A stretch of 64,000 nt of DNA from Bog-950 sp044228435 (lineage in GTDB: Bacteria > Bacteroidota > Bacteroidia > Chitinophagales > LD1): positions 310,001 to 374,000 of the forward strand of contig JBGAUW010000001.1 in NCBI GenBank assembly GCA_044228435.1, given 5' to 3'. Positions within the stretch are counted from its first letter, which is position 1. Every line of letters starts with the position of its first letter. A program made the translations under genes and the position numbers. The notes beneath the pieces were generated by a model. That model saw nothing but the letters and a program-made list of their open reading frames with translations. It was not told the DNA's origin and searched no databases. Below are positions 8,464-16,230 of this stretch, piece by piece.

Positions 8464-8922
8464 TTATTTAATGCCATCATTTTTACGCATAAACTCAAGC
8501 AGCTGGCGCGCTTCTTCATCAGCAAGGTTTTGATTAGGCATTCTAACAAGACATATTTCCAATTGAGCCTGTGCTTTAGGGTCGATGTTCAGCATCTCAT
8601 CAGGGTTAGTAATAAAGTTCATAATCCATGGTGCTGTATAACGCGTAGTAACTCCTTTCCAGCCCGGCCCTACTAATTTTTCATCTGTTAGCTTATGGCA
8701 CGAACTACACTTTACATCATAAATCGCGTTTCCGGCACTTGCCATTTTAGTATCCAGCTTATCGCCCAGTTCTACTGTTGAAAATTTACCGATTCCACGA
8801 TTTGGGTCGTAGTTTGGTTTTGCAGGCTCAATTACCTGGGTCTGCTGATCAGCTGGTTTTTCTTTATTGCTGCATGCAAACAGAAAAAGGGCCGCGGAAA
8901 TTGTAAGAATCAGATTTTTCAT
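8464..8922 (-). CDS. Monoheme cytochrome c lipoprotein, likely NosZ electron donor
   Basis: 152 residues. A lipoprotein leader ends at Cys17 (ALFLFAC). The heme c motif CSSCH is at about residues 72-76, followed by GPGWKGV typical of class I cytochromes. A likely axial Met lies in LVRMPNQNL. It is the first gene of the nos operon and directly precedes nosZ, which supports a role in passing electrons to the CuA site in the periplasm. That role is inferred from position. Confidence 0.88.
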   Translation of the reverse strand: MKNLILTISAALFLFACSNKEKPADQQTQVIEPAKPNYDPNRGIGKFSTVELGDKLDTKMASAGNAIYDVKCSSCHKLTDEKLVGPGWKGVTTRYTAPWIMNFITNPDEMLNIDPKAQAQLEICLVRMPNQNLADEEARQLLEFMRKNDGIK

Positions 8923-8982
8923 ATTGATAAATTTTTATGATGGTTAAATGTGGTGTAAAACTATTTAGTTTCTTTAACAATG

Positions 8983-8990
8983 CAAAGTTA
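8983..8990 (-). promoter_or_regulatory. nos operon promoter, -7 element
   Basis: On the minus strand this reads TAACTTTG, an exact match to TAnnTTTG, 60 bp upstream of the cytochrome c start codon. No TTTG element is visible at the usual -33 spacing. This fits a promoter that needs an activator, and a palindromic site sits about 40 bp upstream of the expected start. Confidence 0.6.
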
Positions 8991-9013
8991 CCCGGCATTT
9001 ATTTATACCGGCC

Positions 9014-9025
9014 TGACTTAAGTCA
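9014..9025. promoter_or_regulatory. FNR/CRP-like palindrome before the nos operon
   Basis: TGACTTAAGTCA is a perfect 12-bp palindrome with half-sites TGAC-N4-GTCA, close to the FNR/DNR type TTGAN-N4-NTCAA. It is bracketed by direct repeats ATACCGG (9005-9011 and 9025-9031). Its centre (9019.5) is about 40-43 bp upstream of the start predicted from the TAACTTTG element, the usual place for a class II activator. The FNR-type protein encoded at 18564-19259 is a candidate ligand. Confidence 0.6.
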
Positions 9026-9256
9026 TACCGGTTCATAGAGTTAGTCAGTAGTCTTATTTTAACTTTTAGTTAAACTGCGCCCATTATTATTTTGAGGAGC
9101 GAAAAATAGTCCCTTTTTCTGCTGTAACTATTGCACAACTACCGTTATAATTTACATGATTCACATATTTCCCAATTTAATTTGTCACTTAAAAATGTTA
9201 AAGCCAGGGTGGTCGTATAATATGCGTTCTTATTACTTTCTTTGCTGCATAGAATA

Positions 9257-10483
9257 ATGCAAATGGACATTAAAAACGAAACTGCTAATTGGATTAAGAT
9301 AGCATTTATTAATTTGCTTATAGTGGCAGTGCTCGGTGTTTTGATGCGCTACAAGATTGCCTTTTACCTGCCGTTTGTAGAGCAAAAGCATCTATTACAT
9401 GCCCATTCTCATTTTGCCTTTACCGGTTGGATAACACAGGCTTTGATGATACTATTGATTCACTGGCTCTCGGGTCAAAAAGCAGATTTTAGTTTTAGAA
9501 AATATAAGTGGCTGTTAATTGCAAATGCAGCAGTTGCCTATGGAATGTTACTCTCGTTCCCGGTTCAGGGTTACGGAGTAATTTCTATTACATTTTCCAC
9601 TTTCTCTATTGTTGTATCCTATGTTTTTGCTGTAGTATACTGGAGAGACTTGAACACGCTTACACAAAGTTTAAGTCGGTATTGGTTTAAGGCTGCGCTT
9701 CTTTTTTCAGTTGTTTCTTCTGCCGGTACATTTGCACTTTCGGCTATGATGGCAACCAAAACCATCCACCAAAACTGGTATCTGGCGGCTATTTATTTTT
9801 ACCTGCATTTTCAATACAACGGCTGGTTCTTTTTTGCATGTATGGGTTTGTTCTATAGCCTAATTGAATATGTATTGCCAGCCGGTAAACTAAAAACGGT
9901 CTTTTGGCTGTTTGCACTTGCCTGTGTGCCGGCTTATATTCTATCTGCTTTATGGCTGCCATTGCCCGAGTGGGTTCATACTATAGTATCTATTGCCGCG
10001 GTAGCACAAATTGTTGCCTGGATTATACTGCTTGCCGCAATCTTCAAAAAGCAGCAATTGCCGGTATTGATAACAGGCCATGTAAAATGGATACTCACCT
10101 TGGTAGCATTAGCGGCTAGTGTAAAGTTACTTTTGCAGGTTGGTTCCACCATTCATTTTCTCAGTAATCTCGCCTTCAGTTTCAGGCCCATCGTTATTGG
10201 CTATCTACACTTAGTACTGTTAGGTGTAATTACTTTGTTTATTGTTGCCTATTCCTTGGCTAAAGAAATTATTCCACCAGGCAGCAAAATTAAAACAGGT
10301 GTTATAGTTTTTATTGTGGGTATATTATTAAACGAATTTTTACTTATGCTACAGGGCATTGGTGCAATTGCTTATATCCGCATCCCTTTTATAAACGAAC
10401 TGTTACTGTGCGCCGCACTAATTATGTTTAGCGGTGTTTTATGGTTGAATATTGGCTTTATCAAAAGCAAATTGGACAAATAG
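9257..10483 (+). CDS. Heme-copper-oxidase-like polytopic membrane protein
   Basis: About 408 residues from the ATG at 9257 (another ATG is at 9263; the frame is open further upstream but only with a TTG). It has 11-12 membrane segments. The second helix begins HAHSHFAFTGW and a later one carries FYLHFQYNGWFFF; both recall His-containing helices of heme-copper oxidase/NorB subunit I. The usual full set of copper and heme His ligands is not evident, so it may be a divergent heme protein or a chaperone rather than an oxidase. It diverges from the nos operon across about 330 bp of regulatory DNA, suggesting a respiratory or NO-related role. Confidence 0.7.
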   Translation: MQMDIKNETANWIKIAFINLLIVAVLGVLMRYKIAFYLPFVEQKHLLHAHSHFAFTGWITQALMILLIHWLSGQKADFSFRKYKWLLIANAAVAYGMLLSFPVQGYGVISITFSTFSIVVSYVFAVVYWRDLNTLTQSLSRYWFKAALLFSVVSSAGTFALSAMMATKTIHQNWYLAAIYFYLHFQYNGWFFFACMGLFYSLIEYVLPAGKLKTVFWLFALACVPAYILSALWLPLPEWVHTIVSIAAVAQIVAWIILLAAIFKKQQLPVLITGHVKWILTLVALAASVKLLLQVGSTIHFLSNLAFSFRPIVIGYLHLVLLGVITLFIVAYSLAKEIIPPGSKIKTGVIVFIVGILLNEFLLMLQGIGAIAYIRIPFINELLLCAALIMFSGVLWLNIGFIKSKLDK

Positions 10484-10491
10484 AATCGTTT

Positions 10492-11075
10492 CATATTGCC
10501 GATATAACATTGCTGTTACAATATGCACTGCTTAATCCCGCTGCATGCACCGGAAACAAATCCAAGCATCAATTGCACGTAGGCATTGGATTCAAACCGT
10601 CAAGTGGTGAGTTTCGCAAAAACGAAAACAACATGTATAATACAAGTGTGCAAACGGTAGTAGTATAGATTTTATGGGCAATGCTGCTTGTCCTTATCGC
10701 TTTCGAAATTTTAGGTTTTATATAAGCACATTATACAAGCAGAATAGCGTAAACACAAATGGCTTTCGTTTTTTTCGAAATAGAGCGGAAACCACTCTAA
10801 ACCTGTTCTGTCTTTTCAAAGTGCATACAGTAACGGTGACTCCATCTATAGTAGTTGTATACAACCATCTTTTTACCAATTATAATTATGGAAAAAAGGT
10901 TTACTCCTCTAATAGCGACTTGCTAACCACAAGGACTGCTATGGATGTTTACCTGCCTTATTTAGCATTTAATTTTTCTGTAAGCCTTGTTGCATATAAC
11001 AAGGTTCCCTTTATGGCATTTAAACAACAGTTGGATGCCGAAGCTGCACTGTACCTTCCAAACAATAAAATATAA
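10492..11075 (+). pseudogene. Decayed outer-membrane transporter-type protein
   Basis: Two consecutive reading frames give pieces of one beta-barrel-like protein. The first, ending at 10668, has HVGIGFKPSSGEFRKNENN and MYNTSVQ. The second, about 10674-11075, has NTNGFRFFRNRAETTLNLF and NYNYGKKVYSSNSDLL. The order and motifs (GIGxKxPTGxF, YNxxxQ, GYRFxNR, NYxxGxxVxxTGxDLL) match Bacteroidota outer-membrane proteins annotated as transporters. The N-terminus is missing, and a frameshift near 10669 and local loss separate the halves. It lies 8 bp after the oxidase-like gene and its TAA touches the next remnant's ATG, so it was once part of that operon. Confidence 0.6.
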
Positions 11076-11474
11076 ATGAACAACAAAACAATCATCGCTT
11101 TTAAGCCATTGCTTTGGCATATATGCCGGGTTGCAACAAAACCGAAAGCCCGATGTCTGACTATCCTTTAGTTGTTATAGCTTTCAGCGGCTATTGAGCA
11201 ACTATTTAATATGGGCGCAATTAATATTGTGGGAGAAGTTTTGACACAAGGAGATAACGATGTACACAAGTTGCATGAAATAAGTATTACGGTAAAAAGT
11301 GTGCCGGACAATGCAATCATCTTTTCTTCATGGGAAAGTATTCATGGGGCCTGAAACTATACCATTGACATATTCTTCACATCCCCTATTGCCGACAGTA
11401 TGGTTTTGATTGTGCAGGTCGGCAATTTCATGGAGAAGGCAATCACGCACAATGTTGCTTTCTCAGTGCAATAA
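11076..11474 (+). pseudogene. Decayed small lipoprotein gene
   Basis: An ATG at 11076 starts MNNKTIIAF, then the frame is lost. In a shifted frame a lipobox-like YMPGCNKTESPMSDYP appears. From 11196 a third stretch reads EQLFNMGAINIVGEVLTQGD and on to WESIHGA, a TGA at 11352-11354, and then in the same frame NYTIDIFFTSPIADSM to SVQ and a TAA at 11472. Thus at least two frameshifts and one in-frame stop interrupt a roughly 130-residue secreted lipoprotein with a beta-sandwich look. The family is not certain. Confidence 0.5.
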
Positions 11475-11554
11475 ACAATCTTAATTATTGTAATGCCCGG
11501 GGTAAAAAGCCAAAGGTACCGAAAGCTATCCGGAGCCCTTGGCTACTGGCTGAA

Positions 11555-12313
11555 TTAGATTGAACAGTTATTTGACGAAGGTGTGAATGTTTGCTCAAGT
11601 AAAATAGCCTTGGGAAAAAGGATGTTGTTCTCAAGATGAATGTGTTGGAATAAATCGTTTTGAAACTCCTGCAATTTGGCGTAGAGTACAATATAAGTAT
11701 TGCAGGCATAGATAGGAGGTGTGAAATCGGCACTAAGAGTTTGTATTTCTTTCATCAAACTTCCAGCAATGTCATGTTCATGCTCCATCATACTGATGGG
11801 ATTTTTTACCGTTCCAAAATGCGATGATGGGAATTCTTGTAAGTCACCTGTGCTAAAGCGTTCAAGGTTTTTAATAAAAGGAAACAGCATCAGTTCTTCT
11901 TTCTTCATGTGGGTTGTTAACTCCGCCACTACTTGCCTCCAAAGTTCTGCAATGTTTTTTGTTTCGGGGTTATGGTCGCCATGCACTTTAGCTACCTTTT
12001 CTGCAAATTCCGAAATCAAGTCCAGGTTTTTGTTAACATAACTATGATGAACCTGAACAATATAATCTGCCAGAAAACTTAATCCCCAATCATTAAAAAT
12101 TTGGGCCGCATCTTTTGGCTGCGCTTGCAAAGTAAGTAGTTCCTGTTCCAATTCATGCCGGTTTATTTGTTTTTCGGCGCATACTGTAGCAATGCTCTTT
12201 TTACCTCCGCAGCAAAAATCTATCTTATGTTTTTTAAAAATTTCAGCCGTACGGTAATCATTTGCCACCAATTCTGCTACTGTGGTGTTTTCAAAAAAAA
12301 TTTCAGTTTCCAT
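11555..12313 (-). CDS. ric: Ric (ScdA/YtfE), di-iron Fe-S cluster repair protein
   Basis: 252 residues. The N-terminal ScdA_N domain (residues about 8-60) has the paired cysteines in KKHKIDFCCGGKK. It is followed by a hemerythrin-like four-helix domain with spaced His/Glu ligands (VHHSYV, HGDHNPE, MMEHEHDIAG, IHLENNILFPKA). The protein repairs iron-sulfur clusters damaged by NO or peroxide in the cytoplasm. Its place near nos genes fits a denitrification or nitrosative-stress context. It diverges from the fasciclin gene across 183 bp. Confidence 0.95.
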   Translation of the reverse strand: METEIFFENTTVAELVANDYRTAEIFKKHKIDFCCGGKKSIATVCAEKQINRHELEQELLTLQAQPKDAAQIFNDWGLSFLADYIVQVHHSYVNKNLDLISEFAEKVAKVHGDHNPETKNIAELWRQVVAELTTHMKKEELMLFPFIKNLERFSTGDLQEFPSSHFGTVKNPISMMEHEHDIAGSLMKEIQTLSADFTPPIYACNTYIVLYAKLQEFQNDLFQHIHLENNILFPKAILLEQTFTPSSNNCSI

Positions 12314-12365
12314 AATTATTTCTTTTTAGTTATTTATATAAACAAACTGCGTTGCTGGCACTTCT

Positions 12366-12390
12366 CATGATAGGCTCTGCAATTATCATG
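12366..12390. promoter_or_regulatory. Inverted repeat between ric and the fasciclin gene
   Basis: CATGATA (12366-12372) and TATCATG (12384-12390) are perfect 7-bp inverted arms 11 bp apart, in the divergent promoter region. The half-sites contain TGAT/ATCA as in FNR sites, but the spacing is wider than the normal four bases. A binding site for an NO- or oxygen-responsive regulator is possible. Confidence 0.35.
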
Positions 12391-12467
12391 TAATAGCTTA
12401 CCAAGCTATATGATTAAAATAAGGAAACAAAGTGAGTTTAATCATTGAATAAAGGACGGGTATAAAA

Positions 12468-12475
12468 TACGTTTG
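12468..12475 (+). promoter_or_regulatory. Promoter -7 element of the fasciclin gene
   Basis: TACGTTTG matches TAnnTTTG and lies 21 bp before the ATG at 12497, giving a short leader. Confidence 0.5.
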
Positions 12476-12496
12476 ACCTCATAAAATCAAACCCAT

Positions 12497-13054
12497 ATGA
12501 AAAGAATATTTCTTGGATTAATCACTATTGCAGCTCTTTCTGCCTGCAACAGCAAATCAAACTCAGAACAAGCATCTACTAGCAATCCAGCCACTTCTTC
12601 AAGTGCTGGCCAATCGGCTGTGGTAGATGATCAATCTAAAAAGGATGTAGTAAAGGTAGCCGTTAGTTCTAAAGATCACACCACTCTAGTTACAGCATTG
12701 AAGGCTGCTGAGTATGTTGATGTTCTTTCCAATGCTGGCCCCTTTACAGTGTTTGCTCCTACCAACGAAGCTTTTGGCAAATTACCTGCCGGAACTGTGG
12801 AGGGCTTATTAAAACCGGAAGCCAAGGGGGACTTACAAAATATTCTGGAGTATCACGTATTTGTAGGCGGCATTAGCACCGATCTGATGACAGATGGACA
12901 AATACTAAACCAGGCTAATTTAGACAACGTAACAATTGGAGTAAAAGATGGCAAATACACAGTGAATGGGGCTACTATTCTTGCCTCTATTCCTGCCTCA
13001 AATGGAATTGTACATGTGATTGATGGCGTTTTATTGCCGCCAGCAAAGAAGTAG
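12497..13054 (+). CDS. Fasciclin-domain lipoprotein
   Basis: 185 residues. A lipoprotein leader (MKRIFLGLITIAALSAC, Cys17) is followed by a Ser/Asn-rich linker to about residue 50. One fasciclin (FAS1) domain covers about residues 52-183, with the H1-type motif FTVFAPTNEAFGKLPAGT and the H2-type end VIDGVLLPP. Such proteins are anchored in the envelope and mediate adhesion or have unknown partners; they often stand near nitrogen-oxide respiration genes in Bacteroidota. It is monocistronic behind its own promoter. Confidence 0.9.
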   Translation: MKRIFLGLITIAALSACNSKSNSEQASTSNPATSSSAGQSAVVDDQSKKDVVKVAVSSKDHTTLVTALKAAEYVDVLSNAGPFTVFAPTNEAFGKLPAGTVEGLLKPEAKGDLQNILEYHVFVGGISTDLMTDGQILNQANLDNVTIGVKDGKYTVNGATILASIPASNGIVHVIDGVLLPPAKK

Positions 13055-13398
13055 TAACTGCATAAATGCCATTATGCACTTGCTGCATTACTATTCTTGA
13101 ATGACCTTTCAAAAATCCGAGTATCATAGCAAGGCGTTGTCATCAACCTATAAGGAGGGCCTAATTGAATAATGGCTTATCATCGGTTTTCCTTGCAACC
13201 GAAAAGTAGAATATACAGATTACTAATAGTATGGCCGCTTTGAATTCATATATTAGAGTTGATAGGGTAGTCGAAAATGGAAATACTTCATTTACTTACT
13301 TTTATCCCAAAATACATTAGCAAATTGCCCCCTATGGTTATATTGACCAACAGGAAAATAGCATTGCCGAACGATTGATTTTTGTCATTCATGAATTA
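13055..13398. other. Intergenic stretch with one small inverted repeat
   Basis: No credible gene is seen. Just after the fasciclin stop, TGCATAA (13059-13065) and TTATGCA (13072-13078) form a 7-bp hairpin with a 6-base loop but no T run, so it is at most a weak terminator. The rest is AT-rich and unremarkable. Confidence 0.4.
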
Positions 13399-13776
13399 TT
13401 ATTTGGAAGTATTTAAAACACCGGTGTAGGTACAGCCCGATGTTTCTGTTTCGTAAACTGTTATTTTCGTTAACTGTGGAACGAGCAGGAAAAGTTTTTC
13501 CCATATCCAGACAGTCAGATTTTCAACCGTTGGATTTTCGAGGCCTTTAATTTTATTTAAAACCTGGTGGTCTAAAGTGGTGAGCACTGGAGTAAAAGCG
13601 TCTTTAATCTCAGTAAAATCAACTACCCATCCTGTCGATTTGCCCACTTCCCCACTCAAATAAATTACTACCCGGTAGGCATGGCCATGCATGTTCCGGC
13701 ACTTATGCTCCTTAGGGACATTAGGTAAATAATGAGCCGCCTCAAACCGGAACTCTTTAAATATTTCCATATTCAA
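13399..13776 (-). CDS. 6-pyruvoyl-tetrahydropterin synthase / QueD-like enzyme
   Basis: 125 residues, the usual size. Zinc-binding and catalytic motifs are present: FRFEAAHYLP at the start, CRNMHGHAYRV (catalytic Cys with the HGH zinc ligands) at about residues 27-37, and a C-terminal ETETSGCTY with the pterin-binding Glu. In bacteria this family usually makes 6-carboxy-tetrahydropterin for queuosine, and less often tetrahydropterins. It is a short single gene 52 bp downstream of the lyase gene and could share its transcript. Which pterin product is made cannot be told from sequence alone. Confidence 0.88.
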   Translation of the reverse strand: MNMEIFKEFRFEAAHYLPNVPKEHKCRNMHGHAYRVVIYLSGEVGKSTGWVVDFTEIKDAFTPVLTTLDHQVLNKIKGLENPTVENLTVWIWEKLFLLVPQLTKITVYETETSGCTYTGVLNTSK

Positions 13777-13828
13777 ACTACTTAAGTAAATAAATTCCCT
13801 CTCACATCAACGCTTTGCGGGGCGTAAA

Positions 13829-15214
13829 TTATCTCAGTTTCTCAAACCTAGCCTGAAAGAAGCGCAGGTATTTGGGCTCGTACTTCATTTTAAGCCCTTT
13901 TATTTTATGGCGTTTTTTAAAAACATTATACACAGATTCTGCAATTACATCCATATGCGCCTGTGTGTAAACCCGCCGGGGTATGGTAAGGCGCACCAAT
14001 TCAAGCTTAGGATAATAGTTTTCACCATTGGATTTTCTTCCGGCAGAAACTATCCCACGCTCCATTGTACGCACCCCGGAATCCAGATAAATTTCGGCCG
14101 CCAGTGTTTGTGCCGGAAATTCATCCTGCGATAGATTCGGTAAAAACTGTTTGGCGTCTACAAAAATTCCGTGCCCGCCAATAGGCCTAACAATGGGTAT
14201 TCCAAAATCCTGCATCCGGTGGCCCAAGTATTCCACCTGACCCACACGTGCCTTCATGTGGTTATCGCTCAAACTTTCTTCAATACCTATTGCCATGGCT
14301 TCCATATCGCGGCCAGCCAAACCTCCGTAGGTATGCAAGCCTTCATATACAACTACTAAATTTCTGGCTTCCTCAAAGACATGCCAGTCGTTAATGGCAA
14401 GGAACCCGCCAATATTTACCAGAGCATCTTTTTTGGCGCTCATAGTAGCACCATCGGTAAGTGAGCAAATTTCAAATACAATTTCGGCTACGCTCTTTTT
14501 TTCATAACCCTTTTCGCGCTGCTGAATAAAGTAGGCATTCTCCGCCACGCGGGTCATATCGTGAATAATTTTGATGCCATGCTTTTTAGTAAAAGCGCGA
14601 ACCTCCTTCAGGTTCTTCATGCTAATGGGTTGTCCACCCGCCATGTTTACATTGGTTGCAATACATAGATAAGGAACTCGCTTAGCTCCATATTTTTTTA
14701 CCACAGCACCTAGTTTGTTCAAATCTACCGACCCTTTAAATGGATGCTCGCTATTGGGGTCGTGCGCTTCATCTATTATTACATCAGTAAAAGCTCCACC
14801 GGCTAATTCCTGGTGTAAACGAGTTGTGGTAAAATACATGTTACCAGGAATTATGTCGCCTTTTTTTATCAGCACTTTAGAAAGAATATTTTCGGCGCCG
14901 CGTCCCTGGTGGGTAGGAATTATATGTTTATAGCCATAACATTTTTGGATAGTACGCTCCAATTTAAAAAAATTTCTACTGCCGGCATAGGATTCGTCAC
15001 CTACCATCATACCTGCCCACTGCCGATCGCTCATAGCAGAAGTGCCGCTATCGGTAAGCAGGTCAATATACACATCTTCCGATTTTAACAGGAACGTATT
15101 GTAACCTGCTTCTTTTATTGCCAGCAGCCGTTGCGGCCGGGTGGTCATTTTCAGCAATTCCACCATTTTCATTTTATAGGGTTCTGCCCATGATCGTTTT
15201 ATCGGATTTTTCAT
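13829..15214 (-). CDS. tpl: Tyrosine phenol-lyase (beta-tyrosinase)
   Basis: 461 residues; a fold type I PLP beta-eliminating lyase. The PLP-lysine motif MSAKKDALVNIGG is at about 258-270. Tryptophanase and tyrosine phenol-lyase are close relatives. Here the substrate-pocket residues are those of tyrosine phenol-lyase: Thr129 in MYFTTTRLHQ (Asp in tryptophanase) and Arg386 in VRTMERGIVSAGR (Ile in tryptophanase). The predicted reaction is L-tyrosine to phenol, pyruvate and ammonia in the cytoplasm. Many annotators would label it tryptophanase; the residues argue otherwise. It stands alone with the QueD-like gene downstream. Confidence 0.82.
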   Translation of the reverse strand: MKNPIKRSWAEPYKMKMVELLKMTTRPQRLLAIKEAGYNTFLLKSEDVYIDLLTDSGTSAMSDRQWAGMMVGDESYAGSRNFFKLERTIQKCYGYKHIIPTHQGRGAENILSKVLIKKGDIIPGNMYFTTTRLHQELAGGAFTDVIIDEAHDPNSEHPFKGSVDLNKLGAVVKKYGAKRVPYLCIATNVNMAGGQPISMKNLKEVRAFTKKHGIKIIHDMTRVAENAYFIQQREKGYEKKSVAEIVFEICSLTDGATMSAKKDALVNIGGFLAINDWHVFEEARNLVVVYEGLHTYGGLAGRDMEAMAIGIEESLSDNHMKARVGQVEYLGHRMQDFGIPIVRPIGGHGIFVDAKQFLPNLSQDEFPAQTLAAEIYLDSGVRTMERGIVSAGRKSNGENYYPKLELVRLTIPRRVYTQAHMDVIAESVYNVFKKRHKIKGLKMKYEPKYLRFFQARFEKLR

Positions 15215-15249
15215 ATATTTTGTTTTTGGAAAACGAAGCGAAACGCGGG

Positions 15250-15579
15250 TTAAATTGCCACTTGGTGTAGTAAGTTATAATCGCTTTTATTTGCTGATAC
15301 ATTCATAATATTTGTTCGACAGTTCAGTTTGTTATCTGTGCAGCAAACGCTTTCAACCGCATTGCTATAAGCGCAGGTGTAACCGTTCGATTCGTAATAA
15401 ACTTTCCAGGCCTCTACCGATAAACCATGTAGTGTCGTATCGCCCTGGCAACCCGCAGCAGCTGAATAACCGCTTTTTTGACACGTCCCGCATTTCTTCG
15501 TACAGTCGTAACATTTTTTGCAGCCTGAACCTGCTAAAAAAAGGAGTAAAAACAATGTGATAATAGTAGACCTATTCAT
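15250..15579 (-). CDS. Small cysteine-rich lipoprotein
   Basis: 109 residues from the ATG at 15579. An upstream in-frame Met would give a basic, unlikely leader, so this start is chosen because it directly yields the lipoprotein signal MNRSTIITLFLLLFLAGSGC. The mature part is rich in cysteines (KKCYDCTKKCGTCQKSG, then VESVCCTDNKLNC), suggesting disulfides in the envelope. I do not recognise the family. A related Cys-rich lipoprotein of similar style is encoded at 61160-61378. Confidence 0.6.
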   Translation of the reverse strand: MNRSTIITLFLLLFLAGSGCKKCYDCTKKCGTCQKSGYSAAAGCQGDTTLHGLSVEAWKVYYESNGYTCAYSNAVESVCCTDNKLNCRTNIMNVSANKSDYNLLHQVAI

Positions 15580-16230
15580 ATTAATTCTGTTCAATACTTT
15601 TTTAAAAAAAAATTGCACTGGGCTGTAGAAGGTTGTCATAACCTATCCAACACCCTGGATGCATAGAAAAGAGGGTATCAAGAACATGGTCCGTTATGGA
15701 ATTATAATTGAGGAATCCAAACGATTCCCGTCATCTAATAAACACCCTACATATCGCAAATGCTTTTCTTAAATTACGAAGTGAAGATGAAACCAATAGT
15801 TCTAATATTCAGTGACTTTTGTTAGCTAAAAAAATGTTATTTGGTACTTATGGCATAAGTCCGATGGCAAACCAACGGGGTTATAAAATCACAACACAAT
15901 ACAGCTGTGACTGCTATTAACACAACTAAAATCAATATAAAGTGATACCTTATTACGAACCTGCGAATGTATATTTATTGGCTAAATCCAAACCGCTGCC
16001 TAAAATATCTATTGCAACTAAGTAGGGCTGATATAACATGGATTGTTTTCGAATCCGCATTCGCCCCCTTTGAAATAACTTGGTGAATGATTTAAGATGA
16101 GATTTATCATGTGCCTGCATTTTTCGCTCTTATACATTTGCAAACTAACTGGTGAAGTCTACATTGAAAATATGTTTACTAATCGTTGCAAACTACACCA
16201 TTTATAAATTGAATTCATCATTAAAATCGA
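15580..16230. other. Long AT-rich intergenic region
   Basis: About 650 bp with no convincing coding frame on either strand. Its right end holds a candidate promoter for the exporter genes (16133-16140). I see no repeat or RNA gene in the remainder. Confidence 0.4.
16133..16140 (+). promoter_or_regulatory. Promoter -7 element for the Wzm/Wzt exporter
   Basis: TACATTTG matches TAnnTTTG, 91 bp before the permease start codon. Confidence 0.4.

Noticed and set aside
13829..15214. Annotation as tryptophanase
   Set aside because: Substrate-pocket residues (Thr129, Arg386) match tyrosine phenol-lyase, as set out in the feature.
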